The translations under genes and the position numbers were made by a program. Below, in pieces: positions 50,045 through 59,529 of a stretch of DNA of 64,000 bases. The notes beneath the pieces were generated by a model that saw only the letters and a program-made list of their open reading frames with translations, ran no database searches and was not told where the DNA came from. The stretch covers positions 1 to 64,000 of the forward strand of contig DATGLT010000445.1 of the NCBI GenBank assembly GCA_035294005.1, in the 5' to 3' direction. The first letter of the stretch is position 1, and each line of letters begins with the position of its first letter. Origin of the DNA: JANXQE01 sp035294005. Lineage in GTDB: Bacteria > Verrucomicrobiota > Verrucomicrobiia > Limisphaerales > UBA8199.

Positions 50045-50653
50045 GACACGAACGTGTTACGGTGGAGATGGGTTGTCGGCAGGGTGCTTTAACATTGTAA
50101 CGATTTCCAAGGTGCTAGCTTAAAAAGTGCGCCGGCATTGGCGAAATTGTGAGCTGTTTTATGCTTTTTCAGAGGGCCAAGCCATGGACGATCAATGCGG
50201 GTTTTTCAACCCACTAGCAAGGTCAAACCTTGTCTACCATTGCAGATGAACGCGGATGGCATTTTGCCAAGAGATTCACTCCGAAATCGAATATATGTCC
50301 CGATTTTTTTCGTGCTGAAGGAGAAAAAATCACTTTCATTGCTTCATTCCAGATACTGGGACGGAAAATTGAATTCTGCCCCATTGGTTTACTGAGTTGA
50401 AGAGCGACACTGGGATCGTTTTTGAAATCGCAGGGTTTCAACCTTGACGTCGTCGCGGATTTCGGTGATTAAACTGTTTACCAGGACGTAGAGTTCACGG
50501 CCTTATGAAAATTCCGACCGGTCATTGTCTAGGAGATCATTCAGTTCGTCGGTTCGTAGCAGGCGCGCTTGACTGCCAGCCAGCTCGCGTTGGTTGAGCC
50601 TGTCGTCAAGCCGATACCCGTTAACCCTAAATCGTTACTGTGAAGGCACCCCT
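50045..50653. other. Gene-free region inside the glycan locus
   Basis: About 600 bases with no supported gene and more AT-rich than the flanks. Short open frames here (for instance 50195-50395, plus) have no family. The left part should hold the promoter of the epimerase gene on the minus strand; TACAAT near 50090 is a fair -10 but lacks a -35 at the right spacing. Small hairpins include GGGTTTTTCAACCC near 50200 and CAAGGTCAAACCTTG near 50217. The rest could be a decayed repeat or gene. Confidence 0.4.
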
Positions 50654-51808
50654 TTGAGGTTTCTCGTTGCTCAATCGGCTCTTATTGTTGCTGTAAGCCT
50701 AATCTCTGCAAGGGGAGGAGCTGAGACTCGAATGCTTACAAATGACTGGTCGTTTGTGCTCGTATACGCTAGCGATTCTTCACCCGCTATCGCGGACGAC
50801 GGAACACTTTATTTAGGGGCTTGGAACGGAGACCTGCGGGCATTGCACCCGGATGGGTCACCTAAGTGGCTGTTTCATGCCGGCCGCGAGATCAAGTCCT
50901 CCCCTGCGATCGGTTTTGATGGAACGATCTATTTCGGAAGCCGGGACCGCAAGCTCTACGCGCTGGGTTCTGAAGGCAACAAAAAATGGGATTTTAAGAC
51001 CGGAGCGTGGGTCGACGCATCGCCGGCGATTGGCCTCGACGGAACCATTTACTTTGGGTCTTGGGATAAAAGCTTTTACGCACTGACAAGGGACGGCTCC
51101 GAGCGATGGCGATTTCAAACGGGCGGCGAAATCAGCGCATCCGCAGCTATCAACTTCCAAGGGAATATTTGTTTCGGTTCGCATGATGGGAAGTTTTATG
51201 TACTTCAGCCAGATGGGCATCCTGTGTGCAGCTATCCGACAGGCGGCCCGATTATCTCATCCCCGGCGATTACCCTGAGCAACACGGCTTATTTCTCGTC
51301 CACAGATGGCTTTTTCTACGCGCTGGATGCGCGGGGTTCTTTGTTATGGCGGCTCAAAACAGGCGGAATCAGCGAATCGTCACCGGTTATTGGAAACGAT
51401 GGAACCATTTATGTCGGCGTTAACCGCGCTTTTTGGGCAATCTCGTCCGACGGGAAGAAACAGTGGGAACAGGCCGACACTCAACTGGTCGATGCTTCGC
51501 CTTTGGCTCTGCAGGATGGCAGCGCCTGCTTCGTTTCCCGTTTGGGTGACTTAGTAAACCTCAACGGTCCCAATCAGTTCAATTGGCTATTTTACCAGAA
51601 TTGGTACGGCTCGGTGTCTCCTTCCGTTGGAACAGACGGGAAGATTTACACGTTTGGCAACGTCGTAGGAAAAGGAACGATTCTCTATGCTTTGCCGACA
51701 CATTATAAATTGGCCGGTTCCTCATGGCCACGATTCCGAGGAGACGCTCATGGCACAGGGAGAGCGTGCCAATCGGAATGGCGCGATTCCGTTTCAGCTG
51801 GACCGTAA
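50654..51808 (+). CDS. Exported PQQ-like repeat beta-propeller protein
   Basis: 384 residues from a TTG at 50654, preceded by AAGG; another TTG at 50594 would give 404 residues. Signal peptide LRFLVAQSALIVAVSLISA then RGGA. The mature protein repeats a unit such as SSPAIGFDGTIYFGSRDRKLYALGSEGNKKWDFKTG about six times (blade motifs SSPAI, GTIYFGS, LYAL, KWxFKTG). C-terminal segment AGSSWPRFRGDAHGTGR is common to verrucomicrobial propeller proteins. Probably binds ligand or protein outside the cytoplasm. It overlaps tail-to-tail by 15 bases with the glycosyltransferase on the other strand. Confidence 0.8.
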   Translation: MRFLVAQSALIVAVSLISARGGAETRMLTNDWSFVLVYASDSSPAIADDGTLYLGAWNGDLRALHPDGSPKWLFHAGREIKSSPAIGFDGTIYFGSRDRKLYALGSEGNKKWDFKTGAWVDASPAIGLDGTIYFGSWDKSFYALTRDGSERWRFQTGGEISASAAINFQGNICFGSHDGKFYVLQPDGHPVCSYPTGGPIISSPAITLSNTAYFSSTDGFFYALDARGSLLWRLKTGGISESSPVIGNDGTIYVGVNRAFWAISSDGKKQWEQADTQLVDASPLALQDGSACFVSRLGDLVNLNGPNQFNWLFYQNWYGSVSPSVGTDGKIYTFGNVVGKGTILYALPTHYKLAGSSWPRFRGDAHGTGRACQSEWRDSVSAGP

Positions 51809-52879
51809 CATCGCCCGATAAACTTCCACAGCTTGCTCTGCGCATCTTCTCCAAGAGAATTTGTCTGCTTGCACAAGTCCCATTTCAACTAATTCCCCGC
51901 GCAGGATAGCATCGGCGCTGATTCGCCGCATGGCCTCCAGGTATGCCCCGGGTGTCATTTCCGCGAAGAGCGCGGCGGCCCCGGCGACCTCCGGGAGACT
52001 CGCCACCGCCGAGCAGATGACCGGACAACCCAGAGACATGGCCTCAGCCACGGGCAAACCGAACCCCTCGTATTTGCTAGGAAAGACCAGTCCCATTGCA
52101 TGGCGGTAAAGATAAACCAGAATCTCATCTGGCAACCGTCCCAGGTAGTGCCAGTTTTTGGGCGGCGGGCCCTCGCCTCGAATGCCTTCCCATCGCGCTC
52201 CCACAATCAGCAAAGGCGGAAGCACGATTTTTCTGCTTTCGGCCACCGCATAAACTTCCTTCAGCAGAGCCAGGTTTTTCCCGGGTTCCAGCGACCCAAC
52301 GAAAAGGAAGTATTCATTTGGCAAACTGAAATCAGGTCTCCTTTCAGGCGGGGCGGACTCGCCCTGATGAAAATCGCAGCCGTTATGAATCACCGTCAAG
52401 CTCGATGCCGGAAGGTTCAGCAACGCCATCGCTTCGGTGGCGGTAAAGCGGCTGATGCAGATCACCTGGTCGGCGCTCCGCAGCCTTTGCATTCGCCCAA
52501 GCGCAACCCTGAGATGCCAGGAGCGGAATCGTTCAGGATACCTTAAAACGGCGAGATCGTGTAGTGTAACGACCTCCTTAATGCCTCGTGGTGTGCTAAT
52601 CAGGGGTCCCGCTGTGGAATGAAGCAATGCTATATTGCACTTGCGAAGCCAAAGAGGAGCACTGAACTTCGCCCAAATCAATTCACGGTAAAACGTTTTG
52701 AAAGCACGCTGGGGTTGCCGGTATGAAAAGTTTTGTACTTCCCAAGCGACAACGCGCAGGTCGATGTCAGGTGTGCCCAAGCACTTCAGGCCTTTGAGCA
52801 GGCCGCGAATGTACCTGGCCAAGCCGGCCTGAGTGGTATAAAGGCCGTTCGTATCGATGCCGACCAGGGGCATCCTCAA
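51794..52879 (-). CDS. Family 4-type glycosyltransferase
   Basis: 361 residues, GT-B fold. VGIDTNGLYTTQAGLARYIRGLLKGL is the start; the C-terminal nucleotide-sugar site has YFLFVGSLEPGKNL, then MGLVFPSKYEGFGLPVAEAMSLGCPVICSAVASLPEV, in parts PSKYEGFGLPVAEAM and GCPVICS, with the conserved E-x7-E pair. Transfers a sugar to a lipid-linked or polymeric acceptor in the cytoplasm. Overlaps the methyltransferase gene by four bases and ends within the convergent propeller gene. Confidence 0.9.
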   Translation of the reverse strand: MRMPLVGIDTNGLYTTQAGLARYIRGLLKGLKCLGTPDIDLRVVAWEVQNFSYRQPQRAFKTFYRELIWAKFSAPLWLRKCNIALLHSTAGPLISTPRGIKEVVTLHDLAVLRYPERFRSWHLRVALGRMQRLRSADQVICISRFTATEAMALLNLPASSLTVIHNGCDFHQGESAPPERRPDFSLPNEYFLFVGSLEPGKNLALLKEVYAVAESRKIVLPPLLIVGARWEGIRGEGPPPKNWHYLGRLPDEILVYLYRHAMGLVFPSKYEGFGLPVAEAMSLGCPVICSAVASLPEVAGAAALFAEMTPGAYLEAMRRISADAILRGELVEMGLVQADKFSWRRCAEQAVEVYRAMLRSS

Positions 52880-53640
52880 GGTTTCCTGAAGATATAGAAG
52901 AAGCCCTCAGTCGTCGGGCCGGCGCATGGGTCAGGTTCAACGTGAATTAGTCTCAAACCGGCCTGGGAAGCAGTCGATTCAACCGTAGACCTGGGGGTGA
53001 AATAGACGTCAAAGGCGGCGGAACTTCCGTGCCGCCAACGCCGGTAGACCTTGCCCATTCCAAGCGGAAGCGACTCAACCAAAGACTGCCTGAACTCGGC
53101 CATCCGATCAGTCTGAAGTTTCCGAGTCGGCAGTTGAAAGCTAACCACCCCGGCCGGCGCGCAGATTCGAGCAAAATCCGTAATATACTTGGCCGCCATC
53201 GACCAGGGCATGTGTTGCAAGCACACCAAAGAGAAAACCAAATCAAATTCCCCTTCCTTGAAAATCCTGAGATCCTCGCTCGGGTTCAGAACGAATTTGA
53301 CATGATCTTTTCCCGCCAAATTACTGTTCGCTATTTTCAGCATTGCCGAGGAAATATCGACACCAGTGACGCTTTTCGCTCTTTTGGCCCAAGCGAACGT
53401 CAGCCGTCCCACGCCACACCCGAAGTCCAGAACATGCGAGAACAAGCCCGTAGTGGGAATGTGTTTTGCAATGAGCTCATAATATTGCGATACTGTTTGT
53501 TCGCCGGTCTCCATGAATTCCTTCATGTTCCAGCGCCCGCCCCGCTTGTCCGGGTGCGAGTAGATGGCCCACAATGGATCCTCTTTCCCCAGCACCTCCC
53601 AGGTTTCGGACAGATGTCTTAAATCTGATTTCATCACCAA
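52876..53640 (-). CDS. Class I SAM-dependent methyltransferase (glycan locus)
   Basis: 254 residues. VLDFGCGVGRLTFAWAKRAK (about 65-84) is motif I, SVTGVDISSAMLKIAN motif post-I, and DLVFSLVCLQHMPW the acidic core. The upstream part GGRWNMKEFMETGEQTVSQYYEL is characteristic of a small family often next to glycosyltransferases. Coupled to the GT gene by a four-base overlap; presumably methylates a sugar or its carrier-bound precursor. Confidence 0.85.
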   Translation of the reverse strand: MVMKSDLRHLSETWEVLGKEDPLWAIYSHPDKRGGRWNMKEFMETGEQTVSQYYELIAKHIPTTGLFSHVLDFGCGVGRLTFAWAKRAKSVTGVDISSAMLKIANSNLAGKDHVKFVLNPSEDLRIFKEGEFDLVFSLVCLQHMPWSMAAKYITDFARICAPAGVVSFQLPTRKLQTDRMAEFRQSLVESLPLGMGKVYRRWRHGSSAAFDVYFTPRSTVESTASQAGLRLIHVEPDPCAGPTTEGFFYIFRKP

Positions 53641-53769
53641 TACTGAGACTTAAATGAGAGAGCATTGTCAACCTGATCCTTGCGTTGCTGCAGTCCCGCC
53701 ATTGGCAAAACCTCAACTGAGAGTCCCTGTGAGCCTGTCACGATCCGTGCTGAACTTGCAATGGCGCCG

Positions 53770-55293
53770 TCATGCGGGTTGCAAGCGCAAATCTTCTGCC
53801 GAAGAAGTTGCGACGGGGGCTGGTGCATGCATCCGTTGGCGCACTCCGCCGTTCACCGAAAGACTCAGCCCGACGGTGCCGGTGAAAAGCATCAGGTCAA
53901 TGTAGAACTCCCCGTAAAACAGGCAGTAAAAGACTAGACGACCAGCGAAATATGCTAACAAAAAGGTGTTTAGGGATCGAAACTCGGGGGGGCTATACCG
54001 ATAGTTGATGTAAAGAACCCGCAGCGATGCCACGCAAAAGGCGACGAAAGCCAGGAAACCCCAGATTCCAAAAGGGACGATCAGCGTGAGGATTCCCTGG
54101 TGATAGTCGCCGCTGATAATCGCCGCGTCGTAAGCGGTGGACATGCCTCGCTGAGCGCCGAGCGCTGTTAAATACGCATCCGTGCCGTCGAAGTTAAACC
54201 CTTTGCCAAGCAGCAAGTAGCGCGGCACCAAGCCGAGCGCGGTACGCCACATTTCCCAACGCCAGTCCCAAGTGCCTTCCGCATCGCGCCTGACCGCCGG
54301 ATCAACCTGCACCGGGAGAAAGCTGATGCTGCGTTGTACGACCAACGGAAGACGATCAGAAAATGCAAAAAGCAATGTCAGCCCGACAACTCCGGCCAGC
54401 GAGAACCACAAAAAAATTCGGCTCCGAAACAAACCCTCGAAATAAAACTGGAACAGCGCTACGGTTACCAAAGTAATCAAGAAGGATCGGAACCCTCCCA
54501 GTAGACCGAGTCCGAGTACTACAAGGAAAATTCCGAATCTCCAGGGCTTGCCAAAATCAAGAATACCTCGAATACCGAACCGTAACATCATGTACCAACA
54601 GACGGCTTGCGACATGAACATCACACCCACATATCGCTGGAGATCCTGCCCGAAAATAGTGGTATCGGCGGCGATGGAGGTTTGGGCAAAAAGGACAAGG
54701 AGGGATTCCATTCCCGATCCGGCAAGCGCGATCAGGACCGGAAGGACTGAGGTTGCGGCCGAAAGAAAAAACAGACTGGTCAGCAGTTTGGCACGATGGG
54801 CGGCGACGGGCTGGCTGATGAAAGCGAAGTAGCCGGCGATAGCCCCAAATACCTGGAAATAGCGCATTGCCCCCCAAGCATCTGAGCCGAGCGCCCTCGC
54901 ATGAATGCCGCCGGTCTGCTGCGCCGTGAAAACCACGATCCCGACGAGCAGGAGCAATGGAATGCTCACCGATGGGCAATGGATGGCGTTTGCTTCGTTC
55001 AACAGTGCTCTCTTCGCAGCTGCCATGAGCAGACTCAATGCTCCAACCAGGTACCCAACAGCCGGCGCGCCGGGTAGGAAAAAAGCCACCAAAGCAAGGT
55101 TCCAACTAACGATCAGCGCCTCGTGGTGCCATTTGAGCATGATAGGAACGAGCAGCAAAAAAAGAATCAATGAGATTAAAACCATGCTGGTTGACTCCAA
55201 CGGGGTGGCGAGCAAGTAACCGAGGAAGATGGCCAGCGGCACACAAATACCGAACAACATCAATCCGCTAAATAGCGAGGAACCTTTAAACAT
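53770..55293 (-). CDS. O-antigen ligase/polymerase-like membrane protein
   Basis: 507 residues from ATG 55293 (MFKGSSLFSG), overlapping the preceding GT by eight bases. About ten to twelve membrane spans and a large periplasmic-facing loop (about 310-400) rich in Arg, as in WaaL/Wzy-type proteins: WDWRWEMWRTALGLVPRYLLLGKGFNFDG (parts only: LGLVPRYLLLGKGF, SGDYHQGILTLIVPFG). The GSDYH-like HxG segment is a Wzy_C-type feature. It would join or polymerise lipid-linked units at the periplasmic face. Sequence is poorly conserved in such proteins, so the subtype is uncertain. Confidence 0.78.
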   Translation of the reverse strand: MFKGSSLFSGLMLFGICVPLAIFLGYLLATPLESTSMVLISLILFLLLVPIMLKWHHEALIVSWNLALVAFFLPGAPAVGYLVGALSLLMAAAKRALLNEANAIHCPSVSIPLLLLVGIVVFTAQQTGGIHARALGSDAWGAMRYFQVFGAIAGYFAFISQPVAAHRAKLLTSLFFLSAATSVLPVLIALAGSGMESLLVLFAQTSIAADTTIFGQDLQRYVGVMFMSQAVCWYMMLRFGIRGILDFGKPWRFGIFLVVLGLGLLGGFRSFLITLVTVALFQFYFEGLFRSRIFLWFSLAGVVGLTLLFAFSDRLPLVVQRSISFLPVQVDPAVRRDAEGTWDWRWEMWRTALGLVPRYLLLGKGFNFDGTDAYLTALGAQRGMSTAYDAAIISGDYHQGILTLIVPFGIWGFLAFVAFCVASLRVLYINYRYSPPEFRSLNTFLLAYFAGRLVFYCLFYGEFYIDLMLFTGTVGLSLSVNGGVRQRMHAPAPVATSSAEDLRLQPA

Positions 55294-56395
55294 GTGCCAG
55301 AAGATTAGAATAAAGAAGCTGGTATTGCGCAACCATTTTCGAAGCGCAGAATTCGCATAACACCCGTTGATGCGCCATGTTCCCAACTCCTTGCAGCTCT
55401 TTGGGGCTAGCGATCAATCCCTGGAGAATTTTGGCGGCATCCTCGAACCTCCCTGGTTCAAACAGCCAGCCCGTTTTGTTCTCAAGAATAATCTCGGCTA
55501 CTCCGCCCACTCTGGACGCCAATACTGGAACTCCCGACTGCCCAGCTTCAAGTAAAACCGTAGGGAAAGGGTCAAATTCACTGGAGGGGAGCAATAACAG
55601 GTCCACTGAACGCAGGAAGTTCTGCGGGGACTCCACCCAGCCAAGCCATCGAACTCGCGACCACCAGGGTCTCGTCCCGTAACCTCTTTGGATGTCGTCT
55701 GCTAACATTTTGCCGGCCTTATCGGAGGCTCCGCCTGCGATGAGCAGTTCCCATGGTGCCGTATCAGTGGGCAATGCGTCGGCAATCTGGAAAAGCGTTC
55801 GCAACCCTTTGCGCTCAGAAAACATTCCCAGGAAGCCGATACGAAAAGGACCAGGAGCCCGGAGCTTGATCCCGAGATTAACGGACGGCAGCCCGTTCCG
55901 CACTACCTGGAGTTTGGACGCAGGGTAACCGGCATCAGCGCACGCATCCCGAACCGCTCCGGAAACACACACAATTCTCTTCAAGCCGAACCGAGCGCAC
56001 CAGCGCATTAACCGGCGGCGTTTGCGGCGAATGAAGGATGCCTCAGGATGGTCATGCAGTGTTCCGATTGCCGGACGCCGCGACAACCAACCAATAAAAG
56101 CCGACAATTCCCAATCCCGAGCGGCCCACCCATGCACAAGGTCAAAGTCGAATTCGGCACGAAGGGCCTTAAGGCTCTTCGCTTGACGCCAGATTGTAAA
56201 AGGAGAGAACGCAGGACAGGGCTCAAGCCAGACAGGAATGGTTTGAGCAGGCAGCAACCCTGCAACCCGGCTTTTTCGCACGGCGGCAACTGCCACCTTG
56301 CAGTCCGTGCGCGCCAATTCCGTGAGAAAATAGCCCAGCATGGTTTCCGCGCCAGCAAAGTATTCACTCTCCGGATGGATGATTAGAACACGCAT
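55286..56395 (-). CDS. Family 4-type glycosyltransferase
   Basis: 369 residues from ATG 56395; the frame is open to 56602, but MRVLIIHPESEYFAGAETML at this start is the typical N-terminus with the GAET acceptor-side motif. Conserved in the C-terminal half: FRIGFLGMFSERKGL, LLLLPSSEFDPFPTVLLEAGQSGVPVLASRVGGVAEII, in parts LPSSEFDPFPTVLLEAG and GVPVLASRVGG. First gene of the four-gene run to 51794. Divergent from the GloVer gene across 308 bases. Confidence 0.9.
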   Translation of the reverse strand: MRVLIIHPESEYFAGAETMLGYFLTELARTDCKVAVAAVRKSRVAGLLPAQTIPVWLEPCPAFSPFTIWRQAKSLKALRAEFDFDLVHGWAARDWELSAFIGWLSRRPAIGTLHDHPEASFIRRKRRRLMRWCARFGLKRIVCVSGAVRDACADAGYPASKLQVVRNGLPSVNLGIKLRAPGPFRIGFLGMFSERKGLRTLFQIADALPTDTAPWELLIAGGASDKAGKMLADDIQRGYGTRPWWSRVRWLGWVESPQNFLRSVDLLLLPSSEFDPFPTVLLEAGQSGVPVLASRVGGVAEIILENKTGWLFEPGRFEDAAKILQGLIASPKELQGVGNMAHQRVLCEFCASKMVAQYQLLYSNLLAHV

Positions 56396-56703
56396 TTGCA
56401 ACCCGATTAATTCCGGGGTCCATACCGTAGAGGTGCGGCCAAAGCCAGCCAATTCACGCCTGCAGAGCGGAGCAATCTCAAAACCGGAATACAAGCCATG
56501 CCCCTTGGAGAGCTGAAATTGAAAGGCCGAAAGCCGAAAGAAACCGAAAACAGAAGCCGGCATTTGTTTGTTCACGATCCACGCGGGCGGGGTGGCGGTC
56601 AACCGCGGTGCGCCGTTGAGCTTTACGAGAACCCGAAAGGTGACTATGTTTCAGCAGTCAGAAGGCGTTTGTGAACAGATTTTGACAAAAGTCTTGGCTG
56701 GTA
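56396..56703. other. Intergenic region between divergent glycan-locus genes
   Basis: 308 bases that must contain the promoters of the GT on the minus strand and the GloVer repeat protein on the plus strand. No complete gene is supported; a plus-strand frame from 56568 joins the other frame of the GloVer start (see finding). I found no convincing promoter or terminator. Confidence 0.35.
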
Positions 56704-58113
56704 TTGACGGCGGCTTTGGCATTGAGCGTTGGTGGTCTTGGACGGGCTCAGGCTTTCAGAACACTCTGTAACTTCAATAACCCCGACAGTGTTAACCCAT
56801 ACGGAGGCTTAATTATATCGAGCAACGTTCTCTACGGCGTGACGACCGGCACCGGGCCGGGGGATTTACCAAATCTCTGGACGCTTGGAACGGTTTTCAA
56901 AGTCAACGCGGACGGGGCAGGTTTCACAATCTTACATCGTTTTATTGGTTACTATAACGATGGCGTGAATCCGAGAGGTCGGCTGCTTTTATGCGGCAAC
57001 ACCCTTTACGGCACCACCCTTTCCTCAGTTTTTGCTGTAAACACTGACGGCACAGGTTTTAGAGCGCTTCACTTTTTTGATCAATGGTTCGACTATACCA
57101 ATGGATGGAATGCGTATTCTGGCCTGGTTTTGGTTGGTAACACTTTGTACGGCACAACATCGGAGGGTGGCCGCGGGGGGGGCATCGTTTACGCTATCAA
57201 CACAAATGGCTCGGGGTTTACCAGAATCCACGATTTCATTCTCACTGATGGAGCAACGAACCCACAAGGAGGACTCGTCGCTTTGGGCGACAAACTGTAT
57301 GGAACAACCATAGGCCCCTACAATGGGGCGATTTTTTCACTAAAAACAGATGGCTCGGAGTTTACTGTTCTTCACACTCTTTCATCTACCAATAACAACA
57401 GTACGAACGCCGACGGGGCTAATCCGAAGGCCGATTTGTTTCTGTCGGGGAACGTTCTTTACGGCACTACGGTCTTCGGGGGCCTTAGGGGTGCTGGAAC
57501 CGTATTCGCCATCAACACTGACGGCACAGGTTTTACGACTCTGCACAACTTCGACCCGCACTCGGACTCAGCCTTTCCGGGAATTGGATTGGACATAACC
57601 GGGAACACGATCTATGTATCCCGGAACACGCTCTATGGCACGGCTTCCGGCGGTGGGAGGTCGGGAAACGGCACGATTTTCACCCTTAACGCCGACGGTA
57701 CGGGCTTTACGACAGTTTATGAATTCTCATCAACATTTCCCCCAGATGCGCCTCCAGATTTCACGGCAGGCAAAAACGTAGACGGCGCTTATCCGGTGAA
57801 CTGCCTTCTGTTAACGAGTAACACACTGTACGGCACAACAGTCTACGGCGGCACATGGGGTTTTGGCACGGCGTTCAGCCTTTCGTTCTTGCCGCAATTG
57901 AGCGGCTGCTGCTCTGCTTCGAACATGGTTTTATCGTGGCCTACCAATTACTTCGGATTCGATACCTCCGGCTTCATCTTGCGATCCACCACCAACCTGG
58001 CCTCGCCAGTTTGGCGCACAAATTTTCCCACACCTCTTCTTGTCAACGGTCGATATACAGTCACGAATCCAATCACAGCGGCACAGCAGTTCTTCAGTTT
58101 AACCGGTCAATGA
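56704..58113 (+). CDS. GloVer tandem-repeat protein (TIGR03803)
   Basis: 469 residues from a TTG. Signal-like stretch LTAALALSVGGLGRAQA at the start. Seven copies of a repeat of the form NTLYGTT...G.GTVFAINTDGTGFTTLHNF, with LYGTT or close variants near positions 40, 98, 142, 199, 255, 312 and 377 of the protein. This is the Gloeobacter/Verrucomicrobium repeat, predicted to form a propeller. The last 85 residues (from SGCCSASNM) are a separate domain common in Verrucomicrobia exported proteins, ending in TAAQQFFSLTGQ. The start may be affected by a frameshift. Confidence 0.85.
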   Translation: MTAALALSVGGLGRAQAFRTLCNFNNPDSVNPYGGLIISSNVLYGVTTGTGPGDLPNLWTLGTVFKVNADGAGFTILHRFIGYYNDGVNPRGRLLLCGNTLYGTTLSSVFAVNTDGTGFRALHFFDQWFDYTNGWNAYSGLVLVGNTLYGTTSEGGRGGGIVYAINTNGSGFTRIHDFILTDGATNPQGGLVALGDKLYGTTIGPYNGAIFSLKTDGSEFTVLHTLSSTNNNSTNADGANPKADLFLSGNVLYGTTVFGGLRGAGTVFAINTDGTGFTTLHNFDPHSDSAFPGIGLDITGNTIYVSRNTLYGTASGGGRSGNGTIFTLNADGTGFTTVYEFSSTFPPDAPPDFTAGKNVDGAYPVNCLLLTSNTLYGTTVYGGTWGFGTAFSLSFLPQLSGCCSASNMVLSWPTNYFGFDTSGFILRSTTNLASPVWRTNFPTPLLVNGRYTVTNPITAAQQFFSLTGQ

Positions 58114-58343
58114 CCGGATGGGGCCGCGAAGACCTTCCTTTTTGTTATAGTCGAATCAACCCAGAAAAAAATCGCAATTCCGAGAGATTCCGCGCGGCTT
58201 TTTTACAGTCCAGGCGGACTAGTGTGCTGCTGGTCTAGCGCACGACGATATTTCATATTTGGAATTTCCGGGATTCGCGCACGCTCCCGCGCCGGCCGTT
58301 CGGCTTTACTTTACCTCCTGAATCCCTACCGTTCGTATACTCG

Positions 58344-59501
58344 ATGAATTTGCTTTCCAAAATCAGGCGCTGGCTTGCTCGCCTGACCCTGCATGGACCG
58401 CTCATGGACTTATGGCTGAGAAGGCGGGGCCGGCAGGTTGATTTGGTTTTCCGCGCGAACTTGCGTAAGGAATTGAACACCAACCCTGAGACCACGCCCG
58501 TGCCAAGTTTAGGAGGGGCCAAAATCGGGCAAATCCTGCTCATCGCAGATTGCCTGTGGGAGCAAAACGACCTCGTGCCGGAACTGGCGCGCATTGCTGA
58601 AACTCGTCTGCTGAATTTGCGCACCAGTTTGAAAAACCTCGAGGAAAGTCCGGAAGCACGCTCGGCGGTGGTCGAGGCGGTCCGGCGGTTCGCCACCTCG
58701 AACACGGCCGTGGTGCCGGATGTCATTTTGTTTTACCTGCGACCCGGGTTGCTTTCAGATGAGGTTTTTGATGTGTTGCGCCAATACTGGAAGTGCCCTC
58801 TATTTGGAATGAATTTGGACGACAAAATGGAGTTTTTCCCAAACGGGATCTTTGCGTCGGGCAATCATGATTACCAGAATTGGGCCAGGAAGTTCGACTT
58901 GAACATCTCGAACTGCCTGCCGGCTACCGATTGGTATCGGGCACGAGGCTTGCCGTGCTTGTATTCGCCACAAGGCGTGCACCTGACACCGGAGTTGACG
59001 TTGCCCACTTCCTGTAACTTCAAATACAAGTTAAGCTTTCTGGGGCAGGTCAAAGTGGAACGGAAATTCATTGTGAATGAGCTTCAGAGTGCCGGTATAG
59101 ACGTACGGCTGTTCGGCAAGGGTTGGCCGGGAAGCCAATGGGTCGAGAATCCCAACTCGGTTTTTCGAAGCAGCCAAATTAACCTAGGTATTGGATTTGC
59201 CTCGCCATCTTTCACTCTGACGACAGTAAAAGGCCGTGACTTCGAATGCCCTGGTGTGGGCGCGTGCTATCTGACTACTTACAGCTGGGAACTGGCGTTG
59301 CACTATGAGCTTGGCAAGGAGATTTTGTGCTATCGCTCAATCGAGGAGTTGATAGAGATGTATTCCTGGTTTTCAAGAAGGCCGGAGGAATGCCTGAAGA
59401 TCGCCCAGGCCGCCTGGCGCCGGTGCGCAGCCGAGCATACCTGGGAAAAGCGGTTCAGGAAGATCTTCGAGCAAACCGGGTTCCGCGTCGAAGGCAACTA
59501 A
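58344..59501 (+). CDS. CgeB-like family 1 glycosyltransferase
   Basis: 385 residues. MNLLSKIRRWLARLTLHGPL starts it; ILLIADCLWEQNDLV, VPDVILFYLRPGLLSDEV and FGMNLDDKMEF (N-terminal half) and KLSFLGQVKVERKFIVNELQSAGIDVRLFGKGW in parts, with CPGVGACYLTTYSWELALHYE and ECLKIAQAAWRRCAAEHTWEKRFRKI at the C-terminal end, match the CgeB/spore-maturation glycosyltransferase type. Acts on a surface glycan. Convergent with the first FkbM gene (28 bases between). Confidence 0.8.
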   Translation: MNLLSKIRRWLARLTLHGPLMDLWLRRRGRQVDLVFRANLRKELNTNPETTPVPSLGGAKIGQILLIADCLWEQNDLVPELARIAETRLLNLRTSLKNLEESPEARSAVVEAVRRFATSNTAVVPDVILFYLRPGLLSDEVFDVLRQYWKCPLFGMNLDDKMEFFPNGIFASGNHDYQNWARKFDLNISNCLPATDWYRARGLPCLYSPQGVHLTPELTLPTSCNFKYKLSFLGQVKVERKFIVNELQSAGIDVRLFGKGWPGSQWVENPNSVFRSSQINLGIGFASPSFTLTTVKGRDFECPGVGACYLTTYSWELALHYELGKEILCYRSIEELIEMYSWFSRRPEECLKIAQAAWRRCAAEHTWEKRFRKIFEQTGFRVEGN

Positions 59502-59529
59502 AAGGCGCGTGGGTTGTGGCGAGGCTCTA

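Noticed and set aside
50195..50395. 66-codon plus-strand frame in the gene-free region
   Set aside because: No signal peptide, family or good start; composition resembles non-coding sequence.
58189..58206. CCGCGCGGCTTTTTT after the GloVer gene as a terminator
   Set aside because: The palindrome leaves no loop, so only two or three base pairs could form.
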